A stretch of DNA of 64,000 nt, from the NCBI GenBank assembly GCA_002749535.1, contig MZZL01000404.1, positions 485,037-549,036 of the forward strand, written 5' to 3'. The translations under genes and the position numbers were made by a program. Within the stretch, counting starts at the first letter, position 1, and each line of letters starts with the position of its first letter. Below are positions 57,885-64,000 of the stretch, in pieces. The notes beneath the pieces are model-generated. The model worked only from the letters and a program-made list of their open reading frames with translations, was not told where the DNA came from and did no database searches. Source of the stretch: Apophysomyces variabilis (lineage: Eukaryota; Mucoromycota; Mucoromycetes; Mucorales; Mucoraceae).

Positions 57885-58974
57885 ATGGCACACACCAAAC
57901 GATGTGTCGGTCCTTCTACACCGCCTTTCGCTGTCAAACCAACAAACAATAGCTCGGCCATTCAAACCTGTCCCTCTTCCTACTGCAATTATACACACCA
58001 AAAGTGGTCCCTCTTTTGGCGTTCCCTTTTGTTTCGTTCAGAACCCACAACGTTTGTGGATTCTGGTAATTGGACCCCTCGTCTTAGCAAATATGGCGTT
58101 CTGCAAGGTGCCTCCATAGGTGAAGGTTCTTCTGCCACTGTGCGTCTGGCACATCTTACAGAGGCGGGGCAAAGACGCACATTCGCTATTAAAGCCTTCC
58201 GTAAGCGTAAGGGAAGTGAATCCCAAGCGAGATACATGAAACGCCTTACCAGCGAATTCTGTATTTCGACGGTGCTAAATCACCCAAACATTGTGAAAAC
58301 TTATGATCTAGTACGAGACGAACGGGGTCGTTATTGCACCGTTATGGAATATGTACGTGGAAAAGAAATAGAAAGAAAACCATTCTCTGATCTCCGTTTT
58401 TTATTGACATTAGTGTTCTGGTGGAGACCTCTATACAGCTTTATCACATGGTACGGTTTCGTTGAAAGACGTAGAATATTACTTTAAGCAATTGCTCTTG
58501 GGACTTTCTTATCTTCATTCACTTGGCGTTGCTCATCGGGATATCAAGCCGGAAAACTTACTCTTAACACGTTCGCGGCAGTTAAAGATTAGCGACTTTG
58601 GTGTAGCTGATGTGTTTCATGAGAAATGGCAGGGTCATCAACGGCTTTCCGATGGTCTCTGTGGTTCTACACCCTATATCGCTCCTGAGGTATTCGAACG
58701 AAAAGGCTACTGGGCAGCCAAGGCGGATGTATGGTCCGCTGCCGTTGTCTACCTTGTCATGAGATTTGGTGGTGTGCCCTTTGGTTCAGCGCAGCGCACA
58801 GACACATGTTATCGCAAATACTTAGCCAAGTATGATGAAAGATCCTTCAAAACCTTCCAATACCTGGACGCTTCGTATCGGCACGTGATGTATTCCATGC
58901 TCAATCCTGATCCCACAACACGCTGGTCCATCGATGACGCCTTGAAAAATATCTCTTGCTTCTCTTCTGTATAA
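57885..58974 (+). CDS. Hal4/Sat4/Npr1-type serine/threonine kinase
   Basis: A fungal kinase of the group that regulates plasma-membrane transporters and ion homeostasis. There are two exons, 57885-58352 and 58414-58974, giving 342 residues. Kinase landmarks are GASIGEGSSATVRLAHL (glycine loop), TFAIKAFRKRK (VAIK lysine), [37 protein letters not shown] (across the intron), [14 protein letters not shown] (catalytic loop), ISDFGVAD (metal-binding DFG), CGSTPYIAPEVF and ADVWSAAVVYLVM. The N-terminal regulatory region is short (about 65 residues). The 5' 688 bp of this gene also appear as an exact copy at 57164-57852. I regard that copy as an assembly duplicate. Confidence 0.88.
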
Positions 58975-61417
58975 TAATGATGATAAACAACAGCACAAAT
59001 TCCGCAATATAAAAGATAAACATCACTTCTTTCTGTCACTTGTTACAAAAGGGAAATGTCATATACAAAGCCCAATTTTCCTTTTTGTCCCATGCAATCG
59101 ATTCTTTGTTCATTCCTTTTTCCCATTTTTTCCCTTTACATATGCATACTATGCGTGCAGCTTAATTACATGGAATTGAAACGTTAAAAAAAAGCGGAAC
59201 CTTAGTGCTTCTTTTTGACATCCAACTGCGTGAGAGACCCAGAGAAAAGGAAACCATGACACGACTAACCAAAAGCAGCATATCAACGTCATGCTTTTTC
59301 CGTACCTTAGGGAGTAAATCATGGTTACATAATCAGTAGGTGATACTATGTTACCATTTTCTTATTTTGTACCATCATCTCGATAACTCTAATTGATTTC
59401 ATAAATGCAATCAGCTCTACATTTTCTCTGCTGAGTTGATATTACATAGAATAGCATATCTCGTAATCGGAAGCTCAACTATATCGTTTTCTTTTACTTG
59501 GTTGATGGCAAGTATTTGTCTCTTACACATACACCTCCTTGTTTTTCTTTTATGCACACAACTTTGTAACATGCTTGTTTTACATGATAAAATAGGGAGA
59601 GTGTGCCGCATGAGCAAACAAATTTTGGATCCATCTGATACAAACCTCTAACTCTGGGCTCTAAGGTATGCATTCACTACCTTTTTTTTGTTCCTTGATA
59701 GACAACATCCCATCCTCTGCGTCTTCAAAAGAGAAAAGGGGGAGGGGAAGCCATCGGGTTACAATAAGTGTACCGTATGAGAAGTTAGTCTATGGCCATC
59801 TATCTTTAAAGCGACTAAAAATATGAAAAATTGTAATGTGTTTTTTAGGGTAATACTTATTGTAAGGTTCATTATCAGGTGTCACACAAAAGAATGACAA
59901 TAAAATCATCCCTAATGCTTCTATAAAAAAAGAACTCGAGAGCAAAAAGCGTGATAAATATAGTATCCTGTATCGGATATTGGCCGATGGAAAGGGATAA
60001 TGATTTATCAGCTATGGAATAGTACTACTGGGAAAATAATGTAGCTTTGCTTTCTGAGCCATAGCTCTCTACGGTAGGCGCGCAATAAAATTATACCCAC
60101 TGTCTAGCAGAAACGCATAAGCATAATTTTATTAAATTAAACATCTGCTGGTTGTAATATGCTCCTATTGGCTAGCAGTATGAGTTAACGAGAGCAAACT
60201 ACGAAATCACGTCAGAGAAGATGGGAAATAGCATTTTTACTTATCAACATGCTAAAATAAACAATTGCCTACCGATAGGTGTGGAGATATATGGCTGATT
60301 AGATATGAAGAGGAGACTTTACTCTACTATTAAGCTTTAAATCGCAAGGACGCATTTCTATCGGAAAGGGACGCTTTCCTGTTTTTCGCGAGACAAAAGG
60401 TTTGTGCATAAGCAAACAGTTTTTTGTCCGAAGCCATGGTGAATGTGGGTATATCCTAACTGAGACTTCGAAGTGACCGAGAGCAAACATGTTTTTGTCC
60501 CAAGCAATTTTCAATGAGTATTCGTTGTCATTTCTTCCGTGCTGGTCAAAAATGCAATGGTTGACGAAGTGAGAAGTGAAAATGTGGTACAATTCCTCAT
60601 TGCCGCGCTTCATTGGTTGAAAAATTATAATGAAACAAAATAATTCTCTCTAAGTCTATTTCCTCATATCTTCGAGGCCGCGTGTAATCAGTTTTTTTGG
60701 GAGGGGTTTAAGATTGGAAGCAACGTCGATACCAGGGTGGGTGTACCACATTTTCACTTCTCACTTCATCAACTGTTACATTGTGCTTCGTACCTAACAC
60801 AGCGCTGGTTGCCCCCTTTCAAAGCTTTAATGTGGTATGTTCTCAGCTGAAGAAAAAATTTGATTCTGTGATTTAAATGCTTTCATCAACTTGATGTCTT
60901 AGTTTAAAATAGAAATTTCCCACAATGTTGGCGGTAAGACTCCAATGCGCATGCTTTTTCACTTGTTCAAACGGTTGAAAATTTAGATTTTATTAGAATG
61001 TCCACAAGCACTTGCGCCAGTCGGCTCTATTCTAGCCAGATCAAAGAATGTGTAAAAGAACTAAATATCCCTTAGGTTTCTGAAAGGCAAAAAATGGGGG
61101 GGAGAGAGAGGAAATAGCGATACAGAATAAGAGGATTTAGAAAAACAACAATGGGCCACAAAGAAAGATGGTGAAAGAATAAAAAGTGCTACGGGGACGG
61201 GTCGAGGAGAGAGTTGATGGGAAGCAATGCCAGCGATGTACATGGAGGCTTGATATCCATCGGAGAAAAGGGCTAGGCGTTGAGGATTCAGGAATCCTGT
61301 CAGCCGGCGGGCGGCAGAGGCGGTCTATAGCGAGCAGCAGGGAGGATAGGGTGGGCCATATATGTTTCCAGTAACGTCTTTGATGTTTTGAATGAGGTGC
61401 GCGGGTGGGAAACAGAT
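58975..61417. other. Repeat-rich intergenic region
   Basis: About 2.4 kb without a supported gene, downstream of the kinase. It contains an inverted repeat (60560-60590 and 60743-60773) and a GA/GC-rich stretch at 61090-61330. A 104-codon minus-strand frame at 60299-60613 overlaps one arm and has no recognised family. Confidence 0.45.
60560..60773. repeat. Inverted repeat, 31-bp arms
   Basis: Arm 1 is 60560-60590 and arm 2 is 60743-60773; the reverse complement of arm 2 matches arm 1 at 30 of 31 positions. The 152-bp spacer shows no coding content. Similarity fades beyond the arms on the outer sides. It could fold as a hairpin or be a trace of an inverted duplication or small element. Confidence 0.75.
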
Positions 61418-61774
61418 TTAGTGTGTAGGATAGGGGATCAACACTTGTTCAGACGAGAAACCTTTCTCAATCGCTTTGGTACTGCTTGCTGATCTGATGC
61501 TGTGTGCTGTGAACTTTGTTAGATCTATTCCTGCTGCCTTCATGCTAGATGTTGCTATGTTCGCCACAGTCGTTGAACTGATAGATCGAGTTTTGGACCT
61601 GTCTGATAAATACGCCAAAAACACCGTTTGGTCCTCCAGAAGCCGTGCTCGCAATGAATTGGTTCGTTCGAGAAATAAGGTGAGATCTGCCGGTATGGCC
61701 TGTTTTGCATTGGCATTGCAGTGATTTACTAGGCAACCATCGAAGCCGCCATTGAATGCAGCGACTACGTTCAT
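61418..61774 (-). pseudogene. Tyrosine recombinase C-terminal fragment (DIRS/Crypton type)
   Basis: A 118-codon open frame reads ADLTLFLERTNSLRARLLED, TRSISSTTVANIATSSMKAA and GIDLTKFTAHSIRSASSTKA, then IEKGFSSEQV. The AHSIR segment is the H-x-x-R box of tyrosine recombinases. The spacing to the LERT and S-TVANI segments is that of eukaryotic mobile-element recombinases found in many Mucoromycota. The frame stops before the expected second His and the catalytic Tyr (usual HANWS...F-x-x-FY region), and no upstream catalytic Arg box is seen. It is therefore a truncated, inactive remnant. Confidence 0.65.
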
Positions 61775-62075
61775 ATCTACGTTTTCGCTTTTCTACTTAT
61801 CCCCCAGCAAATACTTCATATGGATAAGCTGCACAGGGTACCTTTTTTGGCAAACGTTGCTCTGCTGGCGAACCAAAACCTTTGCTGCAGTGTGCTCCAG
61901 GGAACTTAAAGACTAATGCACAACAACAACATTATACAGTACAATCATTAATTATATGATTCATGATGCATGTTTACGAAGCGTATTTAGTTTAATGATA
62001 CGATTAAGTTGTATCTATAATATATAGGAAAGGTTTCGGGACGAGAAACATATATGAGGAAGACAAGTCGTATCT
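61775..62075. other. Intergenic, 3' flank of asparagine synthetase copy 2
   Basis: AT-rich, between the recombinase remnant and the synthetase stop. Nothing else is seen. Confidence 0.45.
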
Positions 62076-64000
62076 TTATCGTTGGACATCGTTGATTCTT
62101 CCACTGGTCCATGTTGGAACATCAAATTGTTTGGCTAGGATTACATAGGATGCAATGGACAAAAGATGCGCACGAAGTCTTGAGTTTCCTGTTTCTAAGA
62201 ATTGCTTTCTGCATTTCTCTACGTCATCCCAATTAAAGAATCCCAATTGCTTTATGCTTTTTTCAGTTAACTTTTCCTTCAGAAGCCGAGCGATGGGTGT
62301 ATCCTCGCCCTTAGGCGTTGGTGGAGCCATGTAAGGATGTTTCTTTCGATGATAGATCTCTTCAGTGACAAAAGGCTTGACTGCCTCTTTTAGAATCCAC
62401 TATGAATATCTCTTAGTTAGATAATATCCTGGAAAAACGAAATAAAGGTTTCTTTTTCTCTTGTCTACCTTTTCGTTGAATCTACCATCGGCTATGGCTC
62501 GCACCTTAACGGATCTGGCGTTACGGAAGGGAACACTCGAGGTTAGTTATCCTTGTCCACTTTGCTGCACTATTTCTCCCTAACACACGGTATCACTTAC
62601 GGTGGAAGATGATTGACATATTCGCATAGTAAATGATCCAGAAACGGTGTGCGAGCTTCAATTGAATGGGCCATCTCATTTCGGTCTCCCAGTGCGTTGC
62701 AAAGATAGTTAGGCAAAAACGTGTGACTTTCCATATACTAACATAGAATATCGAGTTCAACAAGACAAGATAATCCTTCTTTGTTTTCTTTTCTTTTCTT
62801 ACCATGGAAGTATGAAGAGGATGCCATTTGTTTCTCATATTGTGACGAGCCAGACCACTAAATGCTTCTACTAACGCATGCGATGGATCTGGTTCGCCAT
62901 AGATTTGGAAAAGTTCTGGATGGAAGAAGCTTTTGTCTAGCGCAACACCTCCTGCAATCACCATATGGAACACGCATCCATTGACCATAGCCCTTGAGGG
63001 TACGAGGCTCTCACCATGTACCTTAAGCTTGGTTGTAACGACATCAATTCCCTGCTTCTTTGCTGCTTCCAGGAAAGCTAGTCTGCCTTCTTCCGCGAGC
63101 TTCAGCTCTTCAGGGGACGCCAAATCTGGTTCAAGACAGTAATCTACTTGAAACGGGGCATAGCCTGCGAAATGTTCGTCTGACCCTTCGCCTGTTAGGA
63201 CGACCTTGTATCCTTTGTCGCGAACAAGCTTGGATAGCATGAATTTGGCAACTGTGTTCATATTGAAGTTGGGCATTTCAATGTGCCAAACGCATTCATC
63301 AAAACTCTCGACAAGTTCTTCTTCCGTCACTTCCATCTTATGAAAGATAGCCCCGCAGTATTCAGCCGATCTCTCAGCTATAGGTCCTTCATCGAAAGAT
63401 TCATCCTCTATGAAAACAAGAAAGAGCCGTCCATACATTTACTGTTTCATTTCTTTTGAACGATGTGTCTGCCTTCTCTTACCTTTAAATGAGATTGAGA
63501 AAGCATGAACCCTCGCCTTGGGATCCTTTTCCTGCAGAATTTTTGTAGCAATTCCCGCCATGGCTGCACTGTCAATTCCGCCACTGAGGTACACACCTAG
63601 CGGCACGTCGGCACGAAGTCGATGTCGCACAGATTCAATAAGACGTTCTCGAACACCTTCAATCATTTCCTCAACGCTTCTCGTTTCTGGGATCGTTTTG
63701 TCAGGATAATCTGCGTCCCAATAGGGTCGCACGTCCACCGTTCCTGTTGTTGCTGCAGTGAGGTAATGGCCCGGGGGAAGCTATGTCCACGTCTATCAGC
63801 TTTGTACAAAGTTTAGCCTTCTTTCTTGCCTTGTTGACGCCCTTGAAACAAGTGCGATAATCGTTCACACTGCCACAGTTCATGATGCTGTTAACATCCC
63901 ATTCTGCTTTCCATCCTAATGCTAGAAAGGCTTTAATCTCGCTTGCCAGTAACAATGTGCCATTGTACACAGTGTAATATAATGGCTTGATCCCGAATCG
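62076..64000 (-). CDS. Asparagine synthetase, copy 2 (partial, 5' end outside window)
   Basis: A second glutamine-hydrolysing asparagine synthetase, in the same orientation as copy 1 and about 9 kb from it. The window ends inside the N-terminal domain (YNGTLLLASEIKAFLALGWK). Visible: VRPYWDADYPDKTIPETRSV, the ATP loop GVYLSGGIDSAAMAGIATKI, GAIFHKMEVTEEELVESFDE, VVLTGEGSDEHFAGYAPFQV, ALGDRNEMAHSIEARTPFLD and WILKEAVKPFVTEEIYHRKK, ending TWTSGRINDVQR at 62076. Intron positions agree with copy 1. Most exons differ at about one base in six from copy 1, but the last 107 bases of the window are identical to it. Confidence 0.92.

Noticed and set aside
61186..61374. A 62-codon Arg/Gly-rich plus-strand frame
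   Set aside because: It results from GA- and GC-rich low-complexity DNA and has no start context or relatives that I can recognise.
1..64000. CRISPR arrays, rRNA, tRNA genes, or prokaryotic operons
   Set aside because: No regularly spaced repeats, no cloverleaf with a GTTCGA-type T-arm that I could confirm, and all gene structures are eukaryotic.

Overview
The window looks like nuclear DNA of an early-diverging filamentous fungus, most likely Mucoromycota/Mucorales. Genes are closely packed on both strands. Most are split by short (about 50-110 bp) GT-AG introns with T-rich 3' ends. Recognisable families are eukaryotic and fungal: Atg9, Spt20, Bud6, an F-BAR/SH3 cytokinesis protein, a Hal4/Sat4-type kinase, Ecm33-like and Kre9-like wall proteins, and a CCG-9-type trehalose synthase. 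There is no operon structure, rRNA or CRISPR. A GDP-fucose-type transporter fits the fucose-containing walls known from Mucorales. The lineage call is inferred from gene style, not from a search.

Layout. 2-10.6 kb: a CipC/DUF3759 stress protein, a GDP-fucose transporter-like protein, an F-box protein, and an Erv1 sulfhydryl oxidase divergent from a Zn2Cys6 transcription factor. 11.2-11.8 kb: a decayed DDE transposase. 12.7-13.7 kb: a ChaC glutathione cyclotransferase. 14.2-20.4 kb: an F-BAR/SH3 protein facing Bud6, both actin/septum organisers. 20.8-30 kb: a Kre9-like secreted protein, the very glutamine-rich SAGA subunit Spt20 and a Sel1-repeat protein. 30.5-37 kb: a Rib2-type deaminase, P5C dehydrogenase and Atg9. 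37.8-42.5 kb: a methyltransferase divergent from trehalose synthase. 42.8-49.6 kb: a GCR1_C-domain remnant, an MIT coiled-coil protein (Atg38/NRBF2-like), an Ecm33-like GPI protein, an Mdp1-type phosphatase and a glutathione S-transferase. 50.8-64 kb: two paralogous asparagine synthetases flanking a PSMD5 proteasome chaperone, a Hal4/Sat4-like kinase and a repeat-rich 3-kb gap with a tyrosine-recombinase remnant.

Most notable points: a start codon split by an intron, so that the unspliced RNA reads AUG-UAA; two GC-AG introns, one inside the zinc-cluster codons; a 7-nt microexon; a 107-bp block of perfect identity between otherwise diverged asparagine synthetase paralogs (gene conversion is likely); and a perfect 720-bp direct repeat across a single N at 57853, which is almost certainly an assembly artefact and not a real kinase duplication. 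I did not find a convincing undescribed multi-gene system. The gene order reads as ordinary fungal core genome with transposon debris.
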